DNA from: Talpa occidentalis
Lineage: Eukaryota > Chordata > Mammalia > Eulipotyphla > Talpidae
Reading direction: 5' to 3'
Assembly (NCBI RefSeq): GCF_014898055.3
Contig: NW_023605194.1
Coordinates: forward strand, 60,551,361-60,615,360
DNA: 64,000 nt
Made by a program: the position numbers and the translations under genes. The notes under the pieces were generated by a model that did no database searches, had not been told where the DNA came from, and worked only from the letters and a program-made list of their open reading frames with translations. Below, piece by piece: positions 10,943 through 22,141 of the stretch; positions within the stretch are counted from its first letter, which is position 1, and every line of letters starts with the position of its first letter.

Positions 10943-10975
<33 letters not shown>
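10648..10975 (+). mobile_element. tRNA-derived SINE, type I, with long (TAAA)n tail
   Basis: Plus-strand copy starting GGGCCTCCCTGGTGGCGCAG. Type I 3' body. The tail is unusual: after AATAAATCTTA it continues through ACAAATATATATAGAGAG and a run of about nine TAAA units before the right target duplication. Duplication AAATCAGGCTAATGAG (about 10632-10647) versus AAAGCAGGTTAATGAC (10977-10992). Confidence 0.9.

Positions 10976-10977
<2 letters not shown>
10940..10977 (+). repeat. (TAAA)n microsatellite in SINE tail
   Basis: About nine tandem TAAA units within the SINE tail; probably expanded from the (TAAA)n that normally ends this SINE. Confidence 0.9.
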
Positions 10978-10991
10978 AAGCAGGTTAATGA

Positions 10992-12118
10992 CCCAACTCA
11001 CAATCTTCAAAGGGGCACATTTACAGTAAAGAAAAGGAGAACTAGAACGTGAAAGGAACCAATGGCTGTTCTACCAGAAGAAAGGATGGTCCAGGCCCAT
11101 AGAACTGAGAGAGTGGCAACATTAGCTTCCTTTCCCCATGCCCACGAGGTGTACACTGGGTGAAGGGTGGCTCCCCAGTCCAGAGAGCAAGCAGGACTTC
11201 TTTGGAAAGCACTAGCCACTCCTGGCAAACTTCTCCAGTTCTTCTATTTCTCTCAGCAGCTCCCCAAGAGAGGCTTCTAGAGTGCTCAGCTAACCAGACC
11301 ATCTGGAAAGCAAAAGCCACCAGTAGAACCTGAACTGACAGCCAACAACCACCCAAGAATAAGAGAACAGAGTAATTACTCATTCGAATTTGCTATCTAA
11401 GGGAGAAAAAGCCACAGAATTATCTGATATTTATATTTTCCAAGTGAAAGTGTGAGGCAAATAACAGGTAATTCTTCAGAGAATTTTTAGCCACAGAGCT
11501 CAGCATTTCCTAAAAATGTCCAGCAGCTGCCTTTTCTATGATAACAAGTATTACAAAAATCCTACCTGGACCCTACAAAGCATAAAGATTTTTTTGAAGA
11601 CCAGAGATAGGTCTAACATATCATTTTCATCACAAATTCCTAGCCCACACACAATGGTCAGAGATGTATAGACTGAAAAGGTAGGATTGTCTATAGGTGA
11701 TATTTCTGCTGCAGAATGAATAAAAAACTATTATATAAGCAACTTCAGTTGACAACCATTAAAAATTTTTTTCATGTCCCAGAAGCCCATGTTTTATAGA
11801 CCAAAACCTCCATGCTGATTTCTATACCTATTAAGGGAATATAGAATATGAAAACATGGAGTTTTCAGAGATGATGCCTCTAACTCAAAACACTAAACAT
11901 ATTTGCTCATTCCACTTGAGGAAGAAAAGACACACAGCAAGGATCCGCAATGGAATCTTTTATATCTAGGATTCTGGACAAAAAGAAAAATGACACTTTA
12001 ATAGTAAATAGATTGGGAGGCATAATAAAGGGATGCTGAATAAGAACTATCTTCTTAAAAGTTATTCCAAAAGCAGAGATGCAAATTTCCAAGGGAGTAA
12101 ATTTTCAATAGGCTAATT
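10992..12118. other. Unassigned stretch
   Basis: No recognised repeat or gene. The 113-codon minus ORF at 11042-11383 has no motif I can assign. Confidence 0.4.
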
Positions 12119-12887
12119 AGAAAAGGAATAGATGATCCCTTCTAGCTCCATCCATGTTGCTCCAAACTGCATGTGTTTATCTTTTTTGATTGCTGAGTAA
12201 TATTCCATTGCATATATGTACCACATCTTCTTGATCCAGTCGTCTATTTTGGGGCATTTGGGTTGTTTCCATAGCTTAGCTATTGTAAATAGAGCTGCTA
12301 TAAACATATGGATGCAGGTGCCCTTTGGAATTAATGTTTCTGTGTCATTTGGGTAAATATCTAGGAATGGAATTGCTGGATCATATGGATGCTCTATCTT
12401 TAGTAGGTCAAGAAATCTCCATACAAAATAAGCCAGAAAGAAAAAAGAAAAATACCGGATGGTCTCACTCATAGCAGGAATTTAGAAAACCTAAATAAGG
12501 GACCAGGAAAAAGACTAATTAATACAAAGTAAAATCAAAATCAACAAGCAACTATAAACCAGAGACACACTACAGGGGGTGGGGGAGGGAGGCGGGGAGA
12601 GGAAGGACTAAGGTCAAAGTAAGGGAGGGGTGCAATTGAATGGGGAATATAACCAAAAGGAAAATGCATACATTGTGCAAAAATGAAAAATGATGTAGGA
12701 ATTATATAAAATAAAATATTAATTAAAAAAATAACAAGTTTGCTTCCTTAATAAGCACATCTAAAGGAGGTGATATTCTAACACAGTTGGACCACTGGCC
12801 AGGCTGATTGAGCTCCCAGGCCATCCTCAGAAATCTGCATTTTTCTAACCCTTTTGTCAAGAACTTTTGTGCTCACTGACTGATGTT

Positions 12888-13060
12888 ATCAATGTAAGAT
12901 GGTTATGTATAAAAGAGACCCTTTGTCTCTAGATCTGTGCTCAGACCTTTCGGGGCTACTCAGGTCTGAGACCTCATGCATGAGTAATAAAACTTCTCCT
13001 GACCTCACCATTCCTGAAGCACCGCTTGTTCTTCCCTTGCTTGGGTAAAAGGCTAGAATT
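12888..13060 (+). repeat. LTR-like promoter/polyadenylation segment
   Basis: A TATAAAA box (about 12909) is followed by a block containing GCTCAGACCTTTCGGGGC, then an AATAAA signal (about 12987), CTTCTCCTGACC and a short downstream region. This R-U5 order is typical of an endogenous retrovirus LTR. No flanking viral genes are present. It lies within the presumed transduced segment. Family not identified. Confidence 0.5.
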
Positions 13061-13065
13061 TATTT

Positions 13066-13177
13066 CTGCTCCCCACTCTGTCTCTGGTGAATCTTCTTAC
13101 CATCGGTACTTCTGACTTACATTCCAGTTCTTCTACGCAAAACTAAATAAATAAAATCTTTTTGAAAAAAAAAAGAA
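13066..13177 (+). mobile_element. 5'-truncated SINE 3' end
   Basis: Only the 3' half of the local SINE remains: CTGCTCCCCACTCTGTCTCT, GGTGAATC, then CATTCCAGTTCTTCTA, AAATAAATAAAATC and an A run. It closes the presumed L1 transduction; its tail may have supplied the end of the transduced RNA. Confidence 0.75.
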
Positions 13178-13189
13178 AGAAAAGGAATA

Positions 13190-14743
13190 CAGGCAAAAGT
13201 ATAAGGATATGTATGTGATACGAGTACAGGCCGTGGTTTAGCTAACCTTCAAAGAGGTCAGTTTTGCAGTATTCTTCTATCCCTAAGTAAAAGAATATAT
13301 CATGAATAGTTCAATGGATCTAAGAAAATTATTAATAAACATGTATTGAAAACTGATTTTTAAAAATTGCTCAGTCACTCCAAACTTAGGAATTGTGATT
13401 GATTAGATTCTGCCAGATTACAATTAGATTTTGGACAAATTTGTTTTAATGCATTGGCTAATTATAGGTTGAAAAACAAATCCCAAGAAGATATGGCAGT
13501 AACAGTGCACTGACACCTGAGCAAAGAAAGCAGGACATGCCTTCAGGCAACGATAAATATCAGCAATGGGATAGTGCAGCAAGGACCTCAGCTTTGGACA
13601 AAGCAGGGAAAACCCAACCTGAAACCAGGATTCCCAAAGGGACTAAAGTGATCCTAGGCCTATGTCCTCCTGATTCCTAGTACAAACAATTTTAGGAACA
13701 CCTTAAGATTCCAAGACACACGATTATCAGATATTAGTACATAATTAAAATTGACCATGTGCTAAGAAATTAATCACATAGATTTAAACCACCAATGATT
13801 TCAGGTAGCGCATTATCAAACACAGAATATGAAATAACTTTTTTGTATCATTTAGAGAGAGGAAGTAAAAAAAAACCAGCGAGCAAAAATAGACCTTCAA
13901 AAAATATTCAGACTGAGTAGCACCTGACCTCAACTACTCATACCAGAGGAAAGGTATAGGATAAAAGAAGAGAAACAAGCTATGGTAAACATATGAGTAA
14001 AATTAAACAAATGCCATCTCTAAACATACAAGTTATACGGTGAAAAATTTTTTAAAACTGAAATATTGAAAAGAACACATAAATATAGAATGAGGCAGTT
14101 TTTATTAGGTGCACTATGAGTTTTGCAGTTTTCTGGAAAGGGATTAAAACACCTTAATTACTGATTGACATTAAAACTGTGAAGTATGCTGTGTATTTTC
14201 AGGATAAACTTGTATGTTTTGAAGACTGAAATAAAATGGAGAGTTTCCAAACCAGCAGAGAAAAAAATAAGATCACAAATCAACAAAAACTTCAATCCAA
14301 TAGAAAAAAAATGAAGGTTATCAATGAAAACTGACTAATCTGGCCTTTCTGTTAGGTTATCAGGATTCGCCTTCTTCTGAGAGATAAGCCCTGTATTTAC
14401 TGGGATGATGTTTTCTTCTGGAAGTGGATTGCATGACCCTAACTCTAAATTCCAGCTCTTTTGGCACCTTCAGCTTCTACTTCCAATAGTAAACATGCCA
14501 TGTCCCCAGGCCAGAAAGTCACAGAAACAGAAATCACTCAAGAAAGGAGTTGGTTGTTTTCCAATTTTATGGCAGGTGCTTCTACTGCAAACTACCACAC
14601 CTGCTTTGCTGCGGGAAGAGGAGAAGGCAAAGACACTCCTCCCGATGGCAGGTTAGAGGCCAGCCCATACCCACCATTCAAACAGGTATCCCAAACCTGC
14701 TGCTCATGGCCAAGGTCACTGTGCTGCCACTGCAGCCACAGCC
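13190..14743. other. Unassigned stretch
   Basis: A/T-rich, no recognised repeat. 14405-14743 is somewhat GC-richer and open in several plus frames, but no protein family is recognised. Confidence 0.4.
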
Positions 14744-14792
14744 ACCGCCGCCACCACCACCACCACCACCACCACCACCACCACCACCACCA
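14744..14792 (+). repeat. (CAC)n trinucleotide repeat
   Basis: About 15 tandem CAC/CCA units, preceded by CCGCCGCCAC. Depending on frame it would encode poly-His, poly-Thr or poly-Pro, which explains the striking homopolymer ORFs on both strands (poly-Gly on the minus). No evidence that it is translated. Confidence 0.93.
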
Positions 14793-15774
14793 GTGCCCTC
14801 TATAAAACTCTCGTCAAGCTTAAAACTAAACAAAACTAAGCAATTTATTGTTTGGATATATAGAAAGACATAATAATTATGAGCCAGAATGAAAACCAAC
14901 TACCAAAACTAATATCGTTTAGTTCAACTAATTTTTCCATTTGGTGGCAAGAATTTTTCAAGAAAGTAAGCAATTTGCTAGTTTATGTTTGGGGCAAGCT
15001 CATCATCACATCTCGGATTTAAACTGAGCAGCACTGATTTCAACTACTCAACTTGAGAGAAGACAGCAGACCTGAGACCACAGTCTTCTGGGATGAAGAG
15101 TCTCAGTGAAAAATAAATCCAGATTAAAGGAAAAGGCTTGGCCCCCAAATGACTCTCACAGATCTTGAGAAATGTCCCTTTGGAATATTTCCTTCTGGGT
15201 TTCTGTGGTTTCAGATCTTGCAGCAGATTTTTCTGTCATTGCCAGACTCAGAGAGACACTATTTCACCACCCTTGCCTCTGTCATCCTTCTCCACAGAGG
15301 AAGCTGGCCTCGTCAATCCTTTCCTTCTTCCCTGTCCAAACCATACTGGCCTTTCCTTGGCTGATTATGACTTGTGACACACCTCAGAGACCTGGAAGAT
15401 CCTCCCATCCATCAGAACAAAGCAGGAACAATTCTGAAGAACTTCAAACCCATGAAATATTTGAGAATGGATACAGCATTGGGTTTGACTTACCTGTTAC
15501 CTTTTTTCTACACTTTCTGTGATGTTCCCACTTCACTGTTATTGAAATCCACAAAATCCACAACTCCCTCAGTCACTGAGATTTACCTGGAATAATAAGG
15601 GCAGGAAATGAGAAAGGAGGCAAGAAACTCTCCTGTATAATCAACCTTGACATTTAAAAAGGAAAAGGGCCACCTGACAAGGAAAATCTCTACCTCAGTC
15701 TGAGCGTTTTTTCATCTTGAATCAACACTATTAATAGTAATTTAATGCTTGTAAAAGAAATCATTATTATTTAC
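14793..15774. other. Unassigned stretch
   Basis: Four overlapping plus-strand ORFs of 70-116 codons at 15149-15595 have no recognisable motif. No repeat identified. Confidence 0.4.
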
Positions 15775-15950
15775 AAAGAGCTTCCCAATGCATTTTCTCC
15801 TTTGAGCCATAAGGTGTTGAGAAAAGGCAATTATTACTTTAAAATGCAGCAGTTTAAGTTCCCAAAGGTTAGAGAATTTTCTCAAGACTATTCAGCCAGT
15901 ATGTTTCATAGGAGGAATTAGAATCTAGCTGTAAGACTCCTTCCAAACTA
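15775..15950 (-). repeat. Probable MIR fragment
   Basis: Reverse-complement MIR order: AGCTTCCCAATGCATTTTCT, a poorly preserved centre, GAATTTTCTCAAGACTATTC and GAATTAGAATCTAGCTGTAA. Diverged. Confidence 0.55.
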
Positions 15951-16204
15951 TTAAATGACACCAAGTACGATGATTTCAACTTGAAAAGCAATTATTATTA
16001 TTTCTTCTGCACTAGATATACTTTGTTAGTCAACAGACATAGAAATGGCTTTGCTTGCTGAATATCAAAGACACTGCCATCAGATTAAATGTTTACAACA
16101 AACAACCCAAAGGGGAGAAAGTACTCACAAAGATAACAAACATGTATATCTTTTTCACATACCCTCCTTTTGCTTTAAGTCATAGTTGCAACTGCTGAAC
16201 TTCT

Positions 16205-17600
16205 TTTTTTTTTACATTTTTATTTAGAAATAATTTCAAGCTTTCTGGAGAAAAAAGTTACACAACAATACTAAGACTGCTCACATACTCTTTACCCAAA
16301 TTTGTCTACTGTTAACATTTAATCCACATATCTAATTGTTCTCTCTCTCTCTCCCCCCCCCAACACACACCTTCACTCAAAATACCTATTCTGAGCCACA
16401 CAAACATAAGTTTCTTATATGTCCTAGCTCTTTACCTCCAAATACTTCAGAAGTTATTTCTTAAGAATAAGGATATTCTTATAGAACCCTAAGTCATCAC
16501 CAACTCTAGTAAATTTAATAATACAACAATCTAGCAACATAGTCAATGAATCAAATTATGCACTTTGTAGTATTAGTATTTTTTTCCCCACAATTCAAGA
16601 TTCAGTCCAGGGTGCAATATTGCACTTAGCAGCCATTTCTCTCTAGCTTCCTTTAATATTAAACACACAGCTTTCCTTGTCTTTTTTTAATTATTTATTT
16701 TTTACATCATTGTTCATTTTTAAACAATATTTGCTTCCCACCGCCCAGGTGGAGTCTCTATAGAGTTTCCTTCACCAATGCACCTGTGCCCCATAACCTC
16801 AGTCCCCTGTGCTCCTCCCTCTGATCCCTCTCCCTCAGCTTTCCTTGTTTTTTATGGCATTGACACCTTAGAAGAATGCAGTCCTCTTCTTTTTTTACAC
16901 AAAAGAACATTTCCATTTTGACTTGTCTGATGACATTTCTTCAAGATTCAGTCAAGGTCATTTATTACCAGATAGAAAACTACAGAGGTGATGTTTTCTT
17001 CTGCAGGTGTCACATCTGAAAGCTTAAAGTCTATCTCTCCCTCCTCGGCAATGTTAATTTTCAGCACCCAGTCAAGGAATTATTCCACTTATCCAATGAA
17101 AAATTAATTTTTCCCTTGCATCTAATAAGTAATCTCTAGAGAGATACTCTAAGACCATGAAAATACCTCGCCATTAAAATTTTTCCCACAGATTTAGTAG
17201 CTACTGGCGATCCTTGCCTAGGTGAAACTTTACTATGATGACGACAACATGCAGATTGTTTCAAGTCCAGCATTCTTCCCACATTACCATTCAGCATTCA
17301 GCATTCTATATTACTTATTTATCTATTTATAATCAGTATGGATATATAAAGTCCTACTTTTCAATGGTTTAGAATTATCATTTATTTCAGTGCCCAAATT
17401 GTCTCAGACTTAGTGGGAGCTCCTTTGTCTTTGTGACAGGCCCCAATTGTGTCTTTTTTCCACAGCAAAAGTCCTGGTTCATCTTGTACTACTTGTTTAC
17501 CTCTGCTGGATCCAGCCATTTCTCATAACAATCCCTAATCCTTTCCATTAGTACAACACCATTTTGAAACCGTGTCTGTTGATGTCTTTTCATTTGGTAT
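16205..17600 (-). mobile_element. Old L1 (L1ME-like) 3'-UTR region, interrupted
   Basis: The plus strand reads as the reverse complement of a long old L1 3' UTR: TTTAGAAATAATTTCAAGCT near 16225, CAAGATTCAGTCCAGGGTGC near 16597, CTTTCCTTGTTTTTTATGGC near 16839 and GACTTGTCTGATGACATTTC near 16920, continuing to about 17600. It is split by the younger L1 stub at 16681-16835. A (CT)n and C run sits at about 16340-16360. Confidence 0.7.
16681..16835 (-). mobile_element. Short 5'-truncated L1 stub
   Basis: About 155 bp of L1 3' terminus on the minus strand: a T-rich start, CATCATTGTTCATTTTTAAAC and a C/T-rich UTR. Exact 13-bp duplication CAGCTTTCCTTGT at 16668-16680 and 16836-16848. Inserted in the older L1 UTR. 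Confidence 0.85.
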
Positions 17601-18957
17601 ATGAATCACATTTTCCTGCGTCTTTGCATGCTTCTTTTCTATTATAAGGTAGTCAATTAGAAGGTGTTCAGTTTGGTTCTAATGGCAGCTAAATTACTGT
17701 CAGTCCTCTTAATTCTGTCAGGCTTGGTTTTATACTTGGCCAAGAGGGACCTATTTCAATTTTGTCCTCAGTCCCAAAAATATGGCCCTACTCTAAGACA
17801 TGACCCTTACTCCTAAGATGTGCTCTTTCTGGTGCCTCATGGAATGGATAAAGTGTTCAGAGCAGTCTCTTCACCCTCTTAGACCAATTTTTCCACTTCT
17901 CTCCATACTACATGGTTTCTGGGATGGTTATCCTCTTCCTAGCCTGGAAGCAGCAGATCTCTGCTGGGTCTCACACGTCCCAGCTTCTGGGCTCCCCTCA
18001 AGTAGCTCGCTCCTCTCCAGTACCCTGACAGCCAAATTTTCACTTCTTTAACAGCCTCACCTCTTTAGCAGCCCTGAGTTCTGGGAGGTCACCATGCTTT
18101 GTTCAGGCTCCACCCCTCAATATCACAGCAGGGAAAATCAGAGCAAAAGTAGGTCTAACATCATGTGCTTCTCTTCTTTCAAGGATCACAGTTCTGCCTG
18201 CCAATGACTGGCAACAACTGCCTCACAGGTTATCTGGTTTTCTAAATTACTAAAGGAGGGAAAATCCAGTACCAGTCACCTTTATGCCCTCAACATGAAA
18301 TGATGGTTGAGGAATATGGAGGTTAAGAATCAAATATTTCCATCATATAACAAATGCTTTTTATTCAAGCATTTGAAAGAAACTCTCTAGCAATCTATTT
18401 CTAAGAAATGTGTGTGTTTGCTTTTATTGCAGCAGTGCAGTAAGAGAAATACTCTCTAGCAGTCAGACAATTCCAAATAAAAAGATGACAGGGAAATGTC
18501 TCCCTTACAGAAAGCTGATACTCACTTCAGATAGCCAGCTGGCTAGCACTGACATATATTTACATTTATTTCCATAACTCTTCTTCCAAATGGCAGAACA
18601 AAAGCTATCATCTATCCAAAGAAATGAAAGTTAGTTGCTCTTCTTCAATTTTCTTGTTTATGTGCATGTACTTAGGGGTGGGGAGAAGACAACTCCTTAT
18701 CATATAAATCAATTTCTGGTATATTTCCATTTCTACTTCTAATCATTGGTGAGAGAAGAATCAGGAGAAAAAAAGAGTTAAAAAGAAAACTTGCAATCCT
18801 AGATACAAAGTTAATCAAATGAAAACTGGCAGGCAAGGATAGTATTTTCATCACATACTGTAAAGAAAGAGAATTTTGTAATCATAGGGTAATGCATAAT
18901 AGGTCTTTCCCTGAATGACCAGCAGATAGGTACTTAGGTTTGTAAACATGTGCAGCA
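17601..18957. other. Unassigned stretch with one half of an inverted repeat
   Basis: 17783-17845 is about 60 bp whose near reverse complement lies at 19048-19112. 17880-18060 has an LTR-like look (GGATGGTTATCCTCTTCC; CCTGGAAGCAGCAGATCTCT) but I cannot name a family. Confidence 0.45.
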
Positions 18958-18958
18958 T

Positions 18959-18960
18959 GT

Positions 18961-18994
<34 letters not shown>

Positions 18995-18997
18995 TCT
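18959..18997 (+). repeat. (TC)n microsatellite, imperfect
   Basis: TCTCTC runs interrupted by TTTC. Produces an Arg-Glu repeat ORF on the minus strand, which is not a gene. Confidence 0.93.
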
Positions 18998-19047
18998 CCA
19001 AACCCTGTGCCAGGCAGAAACTTGAGACAACTTCTTTCTACTTCTTG

Positions 19048-19112
19048 AGCATATTTTCTCCATGAGGTACTGGAAAAACCACATCTTAGGAGTAAGGCTC
19101 ATGTCTTAGAGT
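19048..19112 (-). repeat. Second copy of a 60-bp dispersed repeat, inverted
   Basis: Its reverse complement reads CCCTTACTCTAAGACATGAG then CCTTACTCCTAAGATGTG and CCTCATGGAG, closely matching 17783-17845 on the plus strand. Each copy itself contains an imperfect internal direct repeat (CTTACTC-TAAGA). Probably ends of an unnamed LTR or other interspersed repeat. Confidence 0.65.
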
Positions 19113-19464
19113 AAGGGCTATGTAGAATATAATTTGGGGGTTATCAGCAGATACATTGGCAAACATGCCTTCTTTATTAGATAAGCTCATCTTTCTGCTC
19201 ACAGTAAAGATGAGGTATTCCCTTACGATCTGTCATTTGAAGTCACCCCTTCTCTATTCTTCATGGTCCAGATCTTAAACATAATCTAAAAATCTCCAGG
19301 CTGTGCCATTATTCTTCAGAATTCACAACCATGTAAATTCTTTTTATGTATGTTATTAAATTGATTTTTCCTTAGCAAACCCAATACTATTTTGACTAAT
19401 GATCTACCCTGAGAAGAACACAAAGTGGTGGGGGACTTTCTCCTGTTTCCATATCTATAAAGCA

Positions 19465-19570
19465 ATGCAGTTATTAGCTCACTCTACAGATGAGCAAATG
19501 GGCAGAAACTTCCCCCAAGGTCCCACAGCTGGTGGATGGTGGGCCAAAGAATTTATAACCTTTCCATTTA
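19465..19570 (-). repeat. MIR fragment
   Basis: Reverse-complement MIR core: CTACAGATGAGCAAATGGGC, CCCCCAAGGTCCCACAGCTG and GTGGATGGTGGGCCAAAGAA. Confidence 0.7.
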
Positions 19571-20638
19571 AACAGCAAATGTATTTAATTAAAAATCTAA
19601 TAGTACACTGATGTTTCCTAAGAAAAGGTCCAGAATGGCAACAAATAGTGCCCCCCATAACAACCCTACAAGGGTAAGAACAGATGTGAAAAACTCATCA
19701 AAATTCTTCTGAAAAGGATAACAGAAAGAAAATAAACTAAGACCAACTATGATATGAATAATAAAAGCCAAAATACTTTATCAAGACAGGATGACAACAA
19801 TTTCTAAGAATCCAGAAACATACACATGGCTCAAGCAAAAGTAAAGGGGGGGTGGCATTTGAAAAAACAGTGGGTGAAATGGGAAAAGGTGTTATTAGTA
19901 GGGAACAAAGAAAGATATATTGTATCAAAGATTAAAAATACTTCTCAGGAGGTGAAGCCAACACATAGTGGAATAGCTCTCTGCCTGCAAACCTCTCATT
20001 AAAGCACAATTTAAAAAACAACCTTAGGCCTCACCAGCTATGGCCAGCATCACTGGATCAACTCCCTGCTTATCATTCTCCCTGTTACTCAATAAGATTT
20101 CAGGACAGGGAGAGGGAGGGGGAGCCAAAAACATAGGGACCATTCTTGGGAGGACAAACAAAACAGAGGAAGTCAGGACTGGCACTTGGCATCTTTGGAG
20201 CTGAGTATGAAATATATTGCTTTCTGACTGATCCTAGGGACAGATCAATCAGCCCCAGAGAGTGGGTTTGATTAGCGTAAGCAACTACAAAACACCATCC
20301 CCTCACCGTTTTGTCCATAAGTTGTAGGGAAGTCTGCGAATTTCAGAGACCCATGATACTGAAACAGGGACCTGGGAAGTAGACTCCAGGCAGAAAATCT
20401 TCGTTTGATCACAGAGAGATTCAGCAACACAGGCTTCCCAGCCCTAATGTGCACTCCCACTCAAGACTGTGAACACTTACTCAGGCATCTGGGCTCCTCC
20501 ACCCTCACTTCACTCCCCTACCAGCTTGATAAACAAGGAAGTTCCCAAAACTAAAGCTACAGTACCACCTTTCTTTAGGAAAAGGTCACACAAAAGAAGG
20601 CACAACCCAGTGAACACAACATGACAAGAGATACTGGA
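19571..20638. other. Unassigned, possibly 5' part of the decayed L1 that follows
   Basis: From about 19945 the sequence changes to GGAGGTGAAGCCAACACATA and continues GC-richer to 20638, directly before the L1 ORF1-like block at 20919. By position this could be an old L1 5' UTR, but I cannot confirm it by sequence. Confidence 0.35.
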
Positions 20639-20916
20639 GGGCCTCCCCAGTGGCGCAGCGGTTGAGCACTGGGCTGCAAAGCTGCCTGCAGCCTCTGCAG
20701 CACCAGTTCGACCCCCAGCCAGCCATCAAGGGTCCCACATGGCACGCAGACCTCTCCTGTCGTGCCCGCTGCTCCCCTCAACAGTGTATTTCATCAGTCT
20801 GCCTGTTCTGCTCCCCGCTCTGTCTCTGGTGAATTCTCTCACCCTCCCAAGTTTCTGACTGTACCCAGTGCTTGTACAAGTAAATAAATAAATAAATAAA
20901 TAAATATTTAAAAAAA
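20639..20916 (+). mobile_element. tRNA-derived SINE, type II
   Basis: Full-length plus-strand copy, tail (TAAA)n then A run. Target duplication AAGAGATACTGGA (about 20625-20637) versus AAGAGATTGGA (about 20919). A box TGGCGCAGCGG is intact. Confidence 0.92.
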
Positions 20917-22141
20917 AAAGAGATTGGAACTGAACACAAGCTTTATGACTCAGAATTGGAGGAAACAACAGAGACAGTTCAGGAGAGCAGACATGAAGAT
21001 GTTCAATGAAGTTCAAGACTCTCAGTTAAACACAGAAAGTAGGTTCAGGACAACAGAGAATTTATCCAGGAACAAAAGGAATTCTTCACCAAAAGGAACA
21101 GAAACTGTTTAAAAAAAAAAAATCCTAAGCAGAAACGTTGGAAATAACTGAAAATAGTCACAAAAACCTTAGTAAGAAGGCTTAATCCTGCTGAGGAACA
21201 AATTTTACACATAGGAATAGGAGATTAAAACACAGAAATAATTCAAGTGGAAGAGAAGAAAGTGGATTTAGGAAAAATGAAGAAAATCTACATTAAATAT
21301 CAGACTCCTTTAGAGGAAGAAACATAAGGATAATGGGCATCTATGAAGGTGAAGAAACAGAAGAGTGCAGAGGCTCTAGTCAAAGAATTAATGGTCAAGA
21401 ATTTTCCTAATCTAAGGAATGAACCAAGCACAGATGTTCAAGAAGCAGACAGAACACCAAGATTTTTAAATGTGACATAACCACATCAAGACACAAAAGT
21501 TATCCAAAAGTCAGTAATAAAGAAAAAATATTTAAGGATGCTGGGGAAAGAAGGCATGCAACAAACAGTCACCTCAATCAGGTTCTCATTAGACATTTTA
21601 GCAGAAACCCTATATACTAAAAAAACATGGAATGGCAGTTTCACAATTCTAAAAAAAAGAAAACTGCCACTCAATAATACTCTGACCCACAAAATTATAA
21701 TTCAAATCTGATGGAGAGATAAAGGCTTTCCCAGACAAACAAAAGTATATGGAGTTTGCCAGCAGGAGACAGGTCTTAATAGGAAATGCTGTAAGAACTT
21801 CTAGATGACAAAAAGAACAAAAGGACACAAGCATTCATCAAGGTGATAAAGAAAACAGATTCAGAAACACAAACAAGAACAACAACAACAAAACAATAAA
21901 GAGGCGGAAGAAAAGGACACAAGCTTTATGGTCAAAGGAGAAGTCAAGACTATACAAGACAGAGAACAACTAATACAACACTCAAGGTAATCACAAAACA
22001 AAAACCTGGAACAAAGACACTTAGAGAAGGAAATGAAGAAACTGAGAGAACTACCAGAGAAAGATGTCCAAGTGAAAAGGCAGATAGAAACACACTGTAA
22101 AGGAAAAAACAGAAAGGTAAAACAACCAAAAAACAGAAAAA

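Larger units (their letters stand above)
12131..13177 (+). mobile_element. Twin-primed L1 with apparent 3' transduction
   Basis: A single unit flanked by an exact 12-bp duplication AGAAAAGGAATA at 12119-12130 and 13178-13189. 12132 to about 12425 is L1 in minus orientation (ORF2 end); about 12426-12735 is the adjoining L1 3' end in plus orientation, with a G-rich 3' UTR and ending near AATAAAATATT. This is the classic 5' inversion made by twin priming. About 12736-13165 is non-L1 DNA (an LTR-like piece and a SINE 3' end) that then ends in an A run before the right duplication. The simplest reading is read-through of the weak L1 polyadenylation signal at the source locus. Alternative: a separate later insertion plus a chance 12-mer. 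Confidence 0.7.

Noticed and set aside
12113..12472. 119-codon minus ORF with HPYDPAIPFLDIYPNDTETL and MEYYSAIKKDK
   Set aside because: It is the C-terminal ORF2 relic of a 5'-truncated, inverted L1, not a host gene.
14550..14899. ORFs with long poly-Pro, poly-His and poly-Gly
   Set aside because: They are translations of the (CAC)n repeat in different frames and strands; no domain or codon signal supports a gene.
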